From: an uncultured bacterium
GTDB lineage: Bacteria; Eisenbacteria; RBG-16-71-46; CAIMUX01
Assembly (NCBI GenBank): GCA_946886185.1
Contig: CAMPIC010000270.1
Coordinates: 1 to 5,066, forward strand
DNA: 5,066 nt
Direction: 5' to 3'
The position numbers and the translations under genes were made by a program. The notes below the pieces were generated by a model. It was not told where the DNA came from, did not search any database, and saw only the letters and a list, made by a program, of their open reading frames with translations. Below are positions 1 through 5,000 of this stretch, in pieces (the stretch's first letter is position 1; every line of letters begins with the position of its first letter).

Positions 1-482
1 AGCCGGAACAGATCTCCGAACGCGCTCGCATCGCGCCCCTCGAGGAGAGAGGAGAGCCCCTGATCCTCGAGGGGATGGTGCAGATGTCGGACGGGAGCCC
101 CGCCTCCGGGATCGTGGTCTACGCGTATCACACCGACGACTCCGGCCATTACCCGCGGAGCACGACCCGTCACGGCAGGCTTCGGGGTTGGGCGCGCACC
201 GATCGCACTGGAATGTACCGGTTCGACACGATTCGGCCTCGCCACTATCCGAACGGAATCGAGCCTGCCCACATCCACATGCACGTGATCGAGCCCGGAA
301 AGGGCACCTACTGGATCGACGACGTCCTTTTCGACGACGACGAGCTCCTGACCGACGCCATTCGAAAGCGCTTCCTATTCCGCGGCGGATCGGGAGTTAC
401 GCATCCCGTGCAAGGGGACGACGGGGTCTGGCGCGTTCGACGGGACATCATCCTGGGGGAAAACGTGCCGGGCTACGAGTGA
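1..482 (+). CDS. Intradiol ring-cleavage dioxygenase-like protein, 5'-truncated by the window edge
   Basis: The reading frame is open to the left edge (first full codon at 3) and ends at TGA 480-482, so 159 residues are visible and the N-terminus is missing. Intradiol dioxygenases (protocatechuate 3,4- and catechol 1,2-dioxygenase family) use a non-haem Fe(III) held by two Tyr and two His to open catechol rings between the hydroxyls. Numbering from the Met codon at 75, the visible part holds the family's beta-sandwich pattern: GEPLILEG just before that Met, then GHY (Tyr26), TDRTGMYRFDTIRP, RHYP (Tyr58) and PAHIH (His66, His68). All four ligand positions are therefore present. The residue three before the first His, Arg in the classical enzymes (RPAHIH), is Glu63 here. 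The C-terminal part (RGGSGV, then RRDIILGENVPGYE) looks intact. The true start, and whether it has a signal peptide, cannot be seen. Family membership is fairly sure; substrate and activity are unknown. Confidence 0.85.
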   Translation, partial: PEQISERARIAPLEERGEPLILEGMVQMSDGSPASGIVVYAYHTDDSGHYPRSTTRHGRLRGWARTDRTGMYRFDTIRPRHYPNGIEPAHIHMHVIEPGKGTYWIDDVLFDDDELLTDAIRKRFLFRGGSGVTHPVQGDDGVWRVRRDIILGENVPGYE

Positions 483-642
483 TCCCGGTACGGCAAACGC
501 CAGCCTCTTCGTGCTCGCTCCCGAGACCACGGACCGGCTGGTAGTGCGTTGCGAACCCTGATCGAGGCTGAACGGGATGCGCCTCAGGCGGCCGAACGTC
601 GGTGGGTTTTGGAGGGGATGGAGCCATCCGAGGCGCCGGTTC
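483..642. other. Intergenic spacer, no gene recognised
   Basis: This is the stretch between the dioxygenase stop and the promoter candidate of the receptor gene. Short open frames cross it, but none has a recognisable protein pattern. A small perfect inverted repeat lies at 616-629 (GGATGG-AG-CCATCC). It lacks a T-tract on either strand, so I do not call it a terminator. No clear intrinsic terminator for the dioxygenase gene is visible. Confidence 0.5.
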
Positions 643-671
643 TTGACCCGCGAAACCAACTTGCCTACCTT
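643..671 (+). promoter_or_regulatory. Candidate sigma70-type promoter for the riboswitch-receptor transcript
   Basis: TTGACC at 643-648 matches the -35 consensus in five of six positions. TACCTT at 666-671 is a weaker -10 (T, A and final T conserved). The spacer is exactly 17 bp. Transcription would begin near 678, about 25 nt before the first closing helix of the cobalamin riboswitch, which is where a leader promoter is expected. The call rests on spacing, position and the good -35 box; no experimental start is known. Confidence 0.5.
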
Positions 672-703
672 GCGAGAGCTTTCAGATCGAACGCTTGTCC
701 AAA

Positions 704-851
704 GACCCGTGCGGTCAACCGCTCGCCGGTGCGAACCCGGCGCGGCCCCGCCACTGTCAGCGGCGACGAATCCCGAGATAATCACTGGCCTCACCGGCTG
801 GGAAGATTCGGGAAGTAGGACGACCCGCGAGCCAGGAGACCGACCCCCGGG
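704..851 (+). promoter_or_regulatory. Cobalamin (vitamin B12) riboswitch
   Basis: The element has the conserved parts of the cobalamin aptamer in the right order. First comes CCGGTGCGAACCCGG (726-740), with GTGCGAA inside the hairpin. Next is the core CCCCGCCACTGTCAG (746-760). A distal arm follows, opening with CGAATC (768-773) and closing with GATTCG (805-810), and containing CACTGG and GGGAAG. Last is the B12 box AGCCAGGAGACC (830-841). A closing helix can be drawn: CGGTC 712-716 with GACCG 838-842, and CCCG 706-709 with CGGG 848-851. Cobalamin riboswitches bind adenosyl- or other cobalamins and normally reduce expression of B12 uptake or synthesis genes. This one sits directly before a TonB-dependent receptor start, the usual arrangement for a B12 outer-membrane transporter. 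The outer limits are set from the helix I could draw and may be off by several bases. Confidence 0.92.
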
Positions 852-884
852 ATAGCGTCCAGACCTTCGAGGGGGAGGTTCGGC
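844..884 (+). promoter_or_regulatory. Riboswitch expression platform and Shine-Dalgarno site of the receptor gene
   Basis: The ribosome binding site is GGGGGAGG at 871-878, 6 nt before the ATG at 885, strong enough to fix that start. CCCCC at 844-848, just after the B12 box, is complementary to GGGGG 871-875. An alternative short stem pairs ACCT 863-866 with AGGT 876-879 around the same G-run. CCTC 789-792 in the distal arm could also contact GAGG 875-878. No T-tract follows any hairpin here, so control at translation initiation by masking the Shine-Dalgarno is more likely than transcription termination. The pairings are read by eye and the exact switch is inference. Confidence 0.55.
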
Positions 885-3014
885 ATGCGGTCTCCGCGTT
901 TTTCCACGTCGCTCGGCGCCGCCCGTTGCGCCGTCATACTCGTTTCGCTCTTCGCGCCGACGCTCGATCTTGCAGACGTAAGCGCCGGCACGCCGGATCC
1001 GGAATCGCCGCGATCGACCCCGGTCGCGCCTGTGTCCGCATCCGGTGTCCCCGAGGTTCCTTTCTGGCCGGGCGTGGTCGATACCGTCGACGTCATCGGC
1101 CTCTCCCCCGGCGTCCGCGAGCGTCTCGCGGAGGGAGTGCCGTTCGCGACCTTCGTGCCGCTCGGAGCGGCGGTTCCGGCGTCGCGCGAGCTCGGTGATC
1201 TGCTCACGCGCATCGCCGGGGTGCACGTGCATCGTTATGGCAGCTTCGGCTCGTTCACCACCGCGAGCATCCGCGCCTCGGGCCCCCAACAACTGCAAGT
1301 GCTGCTCGATGGATTTCCCGTGGGAGGCGCGAGCATGGGAATCCCGAACCTGTCGCTCCTCCCGATCGCCAACTTGGAGTACGCGGAGATCTTCCGCGGC
1401 GCCCGCAGCGCGTTGGTTCCGGGTCCTGCGTCCGCGGGGACCATCGCGCTCCACACGCCCGTGACGTTGCGGACTCCTCTGCGGGTCGCGATCGGAGCGG
1501 GCAGCTTCGGCACCTACGCCGCGCGGGGTCAATGGGGCGGCCAGGTCGGACCCTGGGGAGTCCTCGTCTCCGGGCAACAGCGCGAGAGCGTCGGCGACTT
1601 CGCGTATCTGAATCGAAACGGCACCATGCAGAATCCCGAGGACGACCGGGAAATGTCGCGCGAGAACAACGCGTTTCGGGAGTCGTCCTGGCTGATCAAA
1701 TCGAACCTACAGCCGGCAGACGGATTGCGCCTCGATTTCACGAGTCAGCATCAGAGTGACCGCCGCGGCGTTCCGGGCACGGAAACGATCCAGACGGAGC
1801 AGGTCCACACCTCGCGAACCTCGGAGTCGCAGCAATGGGGCGTCCATTTCAGCCCACGCTGGGCCGGAGGCGCCGCTTCGCTCGGGCGACCTGTGATCGA
1901 CGGGCGGTTCCGGACCGGCGAATCCGTGGAACGGTTCGAGAATTTGCGCGGCGAGGTGGGTCTGCGGCGCGTGGACGAAGCAAGTCGCACGGAGCGCGAA
2001 GCCAAGAGCGTCTCGCTCGAGCTTCCTTTCGTTCCCGCGAAGGCACGGTTCGGACTGCTCGCCTCGGAAGAAACGGAAGAGTGGACGCCTCGCGATGAGC
2101 TGCGTCTAGCGACCGGATTCACCCGTTCCCGGCGATCGAGCTCGGTCGTGCTCACCCATCAGCAAGGGTGGCGTCGCGTCCTGGTCGACTGGAGCTATCG
2201 CTGGGATCACGCCCGCGACAACTTCGCCGGACCGGTCGTGCTCGGACGAGAGCCGATGGCGAGCCCGACCCGCCACCATCGATTCGAAGGCGCGTCCTAT
2301 GGCGGGCGCTGGAACGTGCTTCCCCGACTCGCGCTTAAAGGCAATCGCTCTCACTTCTCTCGCTATCCCACCTTCCACGAATTGTTCGGACAGGCGGGAT
2401 GGCAGGACGGCAACCCCGCGCTCGCGCCGGAGAGAGGTCTCCAATGGGATGCCGGGATTCAGGTGACGCCCGGCAGGCGAGCACAACTGGAAGTCGTCTA
2501 CTTCGAGAGTCTCACCGGGGACAAGATCGTCTGGCTCCAGAACAGCCAGAGGACGATCAAGGCCCACAACCTGGGGCGCTCCTGGTCGCGAGGGATCGAG
2601 AGCAGCCTCTTCGCTTCCGTTTCCCTGCCCGCGCGGATCGAGCTGAGGATCGAAGCCGCACATACCTGGCAAGAGGCATTCGACCGAAGCGCGAGCCGCA
2701 CCTATCGCGGAAAACGGCTCCCCAATCTTCCGGAAAGCGAGTCGTACACGCGATTCGGCCTGGAGCGCGGTCCGTGGAACGTTGCATACGGGCTCGCCAC
2801 GCGCGGCCGATCCTATCGCGACCGCTACAACACCGCGGAGAAGCGCTTAGGCGGCTTCGCCACCCACGACTTCGAGATTGCGCGCACGCTCCTGGACGGC
2901 CACGCAACGATCCGTTTCGAGGCGCGCAACTGGAGCGACATCCGCATCCAGGACATCGACGGATATCCGCTGCCGGGTCGGACCTTCTACTTCGAACTGG
3001 AGACGCGCGGGTAG
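885..3014 (+). CDS. TonB-dependent outer-membrane receptor, probable cobalamin/corrinoid transporter (BtuB-like)
   Basis: This 709-residue protein has the layout of a TonB-dependent receptor, which imports scarce ligands through an outer-membrane beta-barrel using energy from TonB-ExbB-ExbD. Residues 1-34 look like a signal peptide (hydrophobic AVILVSLFAP core, possible cleavage after VSA). A Pro-rich linker follows, then DTVDVIG (66-72), a TonB-box candidate. The plug domain spans about 100-192: ELGDLLTRIAGVHVHRYGSF, SIRASGPQQLQVLLDGFP, NLEYAEIFRGARSAL and AGTIALHTP. The rest is barrel, with the family signature YPTFHELFG...GNPALAPERG (494-518) and the closing GYPLPGRTFYFELE (693-706). The size is normal and the gene appears intact. 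The start is fixed by the Shine-Dalgarno at 871-878. The upstream cobalamin riboswitch is the main reason to propose B12 or another corrinoid as ligand; sequence alone would not separate it from other TonB receptors. Unusually, it ends in ETRG rather than a terminal Phe/Trp. No btuF/C/D genes are in view. Confidence 0.93.
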   Translation: MRSPRFSTSLGAARCAVILVSLFAPTLDLADVSAGTPDPESPRSTPVAPVSASGVPEVPFWPGVVDTVDVIGLSPGVRERLAEGVPFATFVPLGAAVPASRELGDLLTRIAGVHVHRYGSFGSFTTASIRASGPQQLQVLLDGFPVGGASMGIPNLSLLPIANLEYAEIFRGARSALVPGPASAGTIALHTPVTLRTPLRVAIGAGSFGTYAARGQWGGQVGPWGVLVSGQQRESVGDFAYLNRNGTMQNPEDDREMSRENNAFRESSWLIKSNLQPADGLRLDFTSQHQSDRRGVPGTETIQTEQVHTSRTSESQQWGVHFSPRWAGGAASLGRPVIDGRFRTGESVERFENLRGEVGLRRVDEASRTEREAKSVSLELPFVPAKARFGLLASEETEEWTPRDELRLATGFTRSRRSSSVVLTHQQGWRRVLVDWSYRWDHARDNFAGPVVLGREPMASPTRHHRFEGASYGGRWNVLPRLALKGNRSHFSRYPTFHELFGQAGWQDGNPALAPERGLQWDAGIQVTPGRRAQLEVVYFESLTGDKIVWLQNSQRTIKAHNLGRSWSRGIESSLFASVSLPARIELRIEAAHTWQEAFDRSASRTYRGKRLPNLPESESYTRFGLERGPWNVAYGLATRGRSYRDRYNTAEKRLGGFATHDFEIARTLLDGHATIRFEARNWSDIRIQDIDGYPLPGRTFYFELETRG

Positions 3015-3066
3015 GTGGTGGTGGGTGGAAGCGCGAATGGGTCCAGGAACTTGCGATGGTCTACCG

Positions 3067-3714
3067 TTATCGCGGCATGTCGCGGAGGGCAGCGCTCAAT
3101 GATCCTGGCGAGGCGAATTCGCCGCGAATCGTGAGGACATCATCGACTCTCCACATCCCGTCCGTGAGTGCCATCACATAGGAGATCGTGCGCCTGTCCC
3201 CCGGATAGTTCGTCTCCGGGCCCCATCCATACTCGACATCGACGAACGCCTGCGTTCCGTAGATGCGGGAGCCGAGAAGGCGAAACGTGGTCGGTGGATC
3301 CCAGGAATCGTAGAAGTCGGAATTGGACGGAAGATCGTAGCGCTCATCCGGATGCGCGGCCGCAGCTTCGGCGCACCGGCGGTACGCTTCATCGAGCTCT
3401 GCATCCAACGCTTGGGTAAGCCACCTCGTCTGTGCGACGGAAGCAGTCGCGATGTCCGTACCGGGCGTGAACAAGTACTGGATGAACTCGCGCGCCACTG
3501 CGGCCTCGGGACTTGTGGCGACGCCCTCGCCACTGGGCTCTTCGAGGATCCGGGCCGATGCACGTTCCGCTGCGGCCCACAATGCGAAGAGCACTACCCC
3601 TGCGAGAATCGCGCTCCGGCGCGGGAAAGCGCCGATGTGCGCCTCCACGCCCCACCGTCCCAGCTGGCCGCCGTGCACCTCAATACTCGGGGACGCGAGT
3701 TCGCGGACGGGCAT
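3067..3714 (-). CDS. Exported or membrane-anchored protein of unknown function, NTF2/DUF3828-like C-terminus
   Basis: With the start at 3714 the protein has 215 residues. That ATG has GGAG (3722-3725) seven bases upstream, the only good ribosome site among the candidates. An ATG at 3787-3789 (240 residues) overlaps the preceding gene's stop as TGATG and could be translationally coupled, but lacks a Shine-Dalgarno; one at 3837 also lacks one. Residues 31-54 read PRRS, a hydrophobic run AILAGVVLFALWAAA, then ERASA: a signal peptide with a long N-region or a single membrane anchor. The mature part has a helical segment (about 69-120, including FIQYLFTPGTD), then probable beta strands (FRLLGSRIYGTQAFVDVEYGWG, RRTISYVMALTDG) ending in MWRVDDVLTIRGEF. 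That aromatic strand ending in W-R-V-D-D-V resembles DUF3828 and related NTF2-fold proteins, but the resemblance is tentative. It follows the 66-residue gene on the same strand and converges on the receptor gene with 52 bp between. Function unknown. Confidence 0.72.
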   Translation of the reverse strand: MPVRELASPSIEVHGGQLGRWGVEAHIGAFPRRSAILAGVVLFALWAAAERASARILEEPSGEGVATSPEAAVAREFIQYLFTPGTDIATASVAQTRWLTQALDAELDEAYRRCAEAAAAHPDERYDLPSNSDFYDSWDPPTTFRLLGSRIYGTQAFVDVEYGWGPETNYPGDRRTISYVMALTDGMWRVDDVLTIRGEFASPGSLSAALRDMPR

Positions 3715-3788
3715 TTTAGCACTCCGATTCTGAGGTCTTGCACTCCGCGCGGGGCGGGAAAGTGTTCGGGTCGAACTCGTCCTCGGCA

Positions 3789-3989
3789 TCAGCTCGCGGC
3801 GATTGCATCGACCCGATCCATGCGGATCGCGATGCACGAGTTGGTTTGGTTACGCACCTCGACGACCGCGCCGTCGTCCCGGATCCTCAGGACGTATCCC
3901 GCGATCGTCTGGCCGCCGACGTAGAACGTCAGCCCCTTCTTGGCTTCCTGGCTTTGTTCCAACAGCTCCTTGAACGCTTCTAACAACAT
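3789..3989 (-). CDS. Small protein with an Sm/Hfq-like beta-barrel pattern (66 residues)
   Basis: The gene is bounded tightly: an in-frame TGA (4005-4007) lies 15 nt upstream of the ATG, so only this ATG (or the TTG after it) can start it. GGGGAG (3999-4004) lies nine bases upstream and a second GGAG abuts the ATG. The protein starts with a helix (LLEAFKELLEQSQEAKK, 2-18). About five short strands follow: LTFYV, QTIAGYVLRIRDD, AVVEVRN, CIAIRM and VDAIAA. A helix then a strand with G-x-x-I-x-G, an acidic turn (RDDG), V-x-V-x-N, and a final I-x-x-D-x-V-x-A-I strand is the order seen in Sm-fold proteins such as Hfq, which bind RNA as ring-shaped multimers. It lacks an obvious Hfq YKHA-type motif, so it is not Hfq itself; other small beta-barrels are possible. 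Composition and boundaries argue for a real gene. Its TGA overlaps an ATG of the next reading frame by one base, hinting at a two-gene operon. Confidence 0.7.
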   Translation of the reverse strand: MLLEAFKELLEQSQEAKKGLTFYVGGQTIAGYVLRIRDDGAVVEVRNQTNSCIAIRMDRVDAIAAS

Positions 3990-3999
3990 CTCCTTCGAC

Positions 4000-4042
4000 T
4001 CCCCTCAGAAATGCCGGTTAGGTTCCCCTCAGAAATGCCGGT
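4000..4042 (-). repeat. Short tandem repeat in the leader of the Sm-like gene
   Basis: The 19-base string TCCCCTCAGAAATGCCGGT (+ strand) occurs at 4000-4018 and again at 4024-4042, a period of 24 bp, with no mismatch. Read on the gene's own strand, each copy carries ACCGGCATTTCTGAGGGGA, so the Shine-Dalgarno-like GAGGGGA is present twice. Copy one lies immediately upstream of the start codon of the 66-residue gene. The repeat is seen directly; whether it is a recent slippage duplication or a functional double site is unknown. Confidence 0.9.
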
Positions 4043-4057
4043 CTCGGAACCTTGTTT

Positions 4058-4080
4058 TCGAAACGGCTATTCGGTTTCGA
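4058..4080. repeat. Inverted repeat TCGAAAC-N9-GTTTCGA
   Basis: The 7-base arms TCGAAAC (4058-4064) and GTTTCGA (4074-4080) are perfectly complementary, separated by nine bases. There is no T-tract after it on either strand, so it is not a usual intrinsic terminator. Lying 69 bp upstream of the Sm-like gene, it could be an operator for a dimeric regulator or an RNA hairpin in the leader. Arms this short can arise by chance. Confidence 0.45.
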
Positions 4081-4274
4081 CCTCGCGGATCGAGTCAGTG
4101 CCCGATCGCAGGGTCACGTCATCGAAGGTCGGATCATGCGCCACGGCCGGACTTTGCGCTAGAGCTCACGAGCATCACGACCGTCCCAGGATAGCCGGGA
4201 ATCCCGTCGCTCGCAGCATGGTCAATCGCCGCACGAGGAGCGGAGCCGGAAGGGTGTGTCGAACGCAGGACTTC

Positions 4275-4304
4275 AAAAAACGAAGAGAGCCCCGAAGGGC
4301 TCTC
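4275..4304 (-). terminator. Intrinsic terminator after rpmE2
   Basis: On the - strand this reads GAGAGCCC-TTCG-GGGCTCTC, an 8-bp perfect stem with a stable TTCG tetraloop (stem arms 4297-4304 and 4285-4292), followed by TTCG and six T residues (4275-4280). It lies 31 bp beyond the rpmE2 stop. This is a textbook Rho-independent terminator and marks the end of the rpsN-rpmE2 operon. On the + strand there is no T-run after the stem, so it acts in one direction. Confidence 0.95.
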
Positions 4305-4335
4305 CAATTAGTTCACGAGGGACGCCGGAGTAGGA

Positions 4336-4593
4336 TTACTCGGTCTTGTCCTGCATTCCGTAGCGGCGGCGGAACTTCTCGATTCGGCCGGCGGTGTCGA
4401 CCACCACCTGCTTGCCCGTGAAGAACGGGTGCGAAGCGCTCGAGATTTCGACGTTGTAGCTGGGGTACTGCTTGCCGTCTTCCCAGGTCGCCGTGTCCTT
4501 GGTCTGGATCGTGGAACGGGTCAGGAGCCGGAATCCGGAGGAGACATCGTTGAAGATGACCAGCCGGTAGGTCGGATGAATGCCTTCCTTCAT
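4336..4593 (-). CDS. rpmE2: 50S ribosomal protein L31, type B (zinc-independent)
   Basis: The 85-residue product is ribosomal protein L31, which sits at the subunit interface of the large subunit. It starts [16 protein letters not shown], carries DGKQYP (39-44) and [10 protein letters not shown] (51-60), and ends [15 protein letters not shown] (65-79), all typical of type B L31. There are no Cys residues, so the zinc-binding CxxC of the other L31 form is absent. The ATG at 4593 is chosen because homology begins there and AGAGGG lies eight bases upstream, overlapping the rpsN stop. The frame can be extended upstream to 4713, but that part is rpsN read out of frame. Only 13 nt separate it from rpsN, so the two are co-transcribed. 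In several bacteria the zinc-free L31 is a Zur-regulated spare; no Zur-type box is visible here, so it may be the ordinary copy. Confidence 0.97.
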   Translation of the reverse strand: MKEGIHPTYRLVIFNDVSSGFRLLTRSTIQTKDTATWEDGKQYPSYNVEISSASHPFFTGKQVVVDTAGRIEKFRRRYGMQDKTE

Positions 4594-4606
4594 GATTGGA
4601 TCCCTC

Positions 4607-4912
4607 TCACCAGCTCGCCTTGACGACGCCGGGAAGCTCGCCGCGCAACGCCAACTCGCGGAGCGCGATTCGAGACAGGCCGAACTTCCGATAGTAGGCG
4701 CGCGGGCGCCCACTCAGCGAGCAACGATTCCGGAGGCGCGTCGCGGACGAGTCCCGGGGGAGCTTGCGCAGCCGTTCCGAGGCTTCTTCGCGCTCGCGCA
4801 GGGACAGGCTCGGATCGATGATCTTCGCCTTGAGCTCGGCGCGCCGCTCCCGATGCCGATCGATGAGCTTGCGCCGCTGTTCGTTCCGGACGATCTTGCT
4901 TCGCTTGGCCAT
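4607..4912 (-). CDS. rpsN: 30S ribosomal protein S14, long zinc-independent form
   Basis: The 101-residue product is S14 (uS14), a small-subunit protein of the 30S head, and matches the length of the E. coli protein. Hallmarks are [10 protein letters not shown] at the start, LPRDSS (51-56), RNRC (61-64), [16 protein letters not shown] (67-82) and [13 protein letters not shown] at the C-terminus. Only one Cys (64) remains, so this is the form without the CxxC...CxxC zinc site of short S14. The ATG at 4912 is chosen because it begins the conserved MAKRSK; an upstream in-frame ATG at 4951 would add 13 unrelated residues that start inside the terminator. The Shine-Dalgarno is poor (GCGGAAAGT before ATG). 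It lies after the 5S rRNA and its terminator and is first in an operon with rpmE2. TACAAG (4929-4934, - strand) could be a -10 box, but I see no good -35, so initiation or read-through from the rRNA operon is open. Confidence 0.97.
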   Translation of the reverse strand: MAKRSKIVRNEQRRKLIDRHRERRAELKAKIIDPSLSLREREEASERLRKLPRDSSATRLRNRCSLSGRPRAYYRKFGLSRIALRELALRGELPGVVKASW

Positions 4913-4950
4913 ACTTTCCGCTACCCGTCTTGTACTGAACTGCGTCGACA

Positions 4951-4987
4951 AAGAAAAAGCGGATCAAACCAGGGCCTGACCCGCTTT
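4951..4987 (-). terminator. Intrinsic terminator of the rRNA operon
   Basis: On the - strand AAAGCGGGTCA (4987-4977) pairs with TGATCCGCTTT (4966-4956) over 11 positions with one G-T wobble, around a 10-base loop. The T-rich run TTTTTCTT follows, overlapping the stem end (4958-4951). It begins 13 nt after the presumed 5S 3' end, as expected for the end of an rRNA transcript, and lies 38 nt before the rpsN start. There is no matching T-tract on the + strand. Confidence 0.92.
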
Positions 4988-5000
4988 CCGTTATGAAAAA

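Larger units (their letters stand above)
3990..4274. other. Intergenic spacer upstream of the Sm-like gene
   Basis: Together with the terminator and the bases up to the rpmE2 stop, this is a 346-bp stretch without a recognised gene. It holds the tandem repeat (4000-4042) and the inverted repeat (4058-4080). Short open frames on the + strand lack any recognisable protein pattern. I looked for a - strand promoter for the 66-residue gene and found no convincing -35/-10 pair, although that gene must start its own transcript if the rpmE2 terminator works. Confidence 0.5.

Noticed and set aside
616..629. Hairpin GGATGG-AG-CCATCC as terminator of the dioxygenase gene
   Set aside because: The loop is too small if all six pairs form, and there is no T-tract after it on either strand.
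549..818. Small + strand open frame across the leader region
   Set aside because: It overlaps the promoter and the conserved riboswitch core, whose conservation is that of structured RNA, and shows no protein motif.
375..1577. Long open frame on the - strand (400 codons)
   Set aside because: It lies antisense to the dioxygenase end, the riboswitch and the receptor plug region. Its protein is Arg-rich low-complexity, typical of antisense frames in GC-rich DNA.
2399..3181. Open frame of 260 codons on the + strand
   Set aside because: It is out of frame with the receptor and runs into the convergent gene. Its composition is Arg/Pro-rich with no family pattern.
3352..3924. 190-codon + strand open frame
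   Set aside because: It is antisense to the better supported 215- and 66-residue genes; no ribosome site or recognisable pattern.
4000..4042. Tandem repeat as a CRISPR remnant
   Set aside because: Only two copies with a 5-base gap; no spacer-sized intervals and no cas genes.
4011..4421. + strand open frame across the spacer, terminator and rpmE2 end
   Set aside because: It begins in the tandem repeat and crosses a strong terminator and antisense rpmE2; low-complexity product.
4913..4950. Zur box or clear promoter for rpsN
   Set aside because: No AT-rich palindrome of the Zur type is present. The only -10-like string (TACAAG) lacks a credible -35 at proper spacing.
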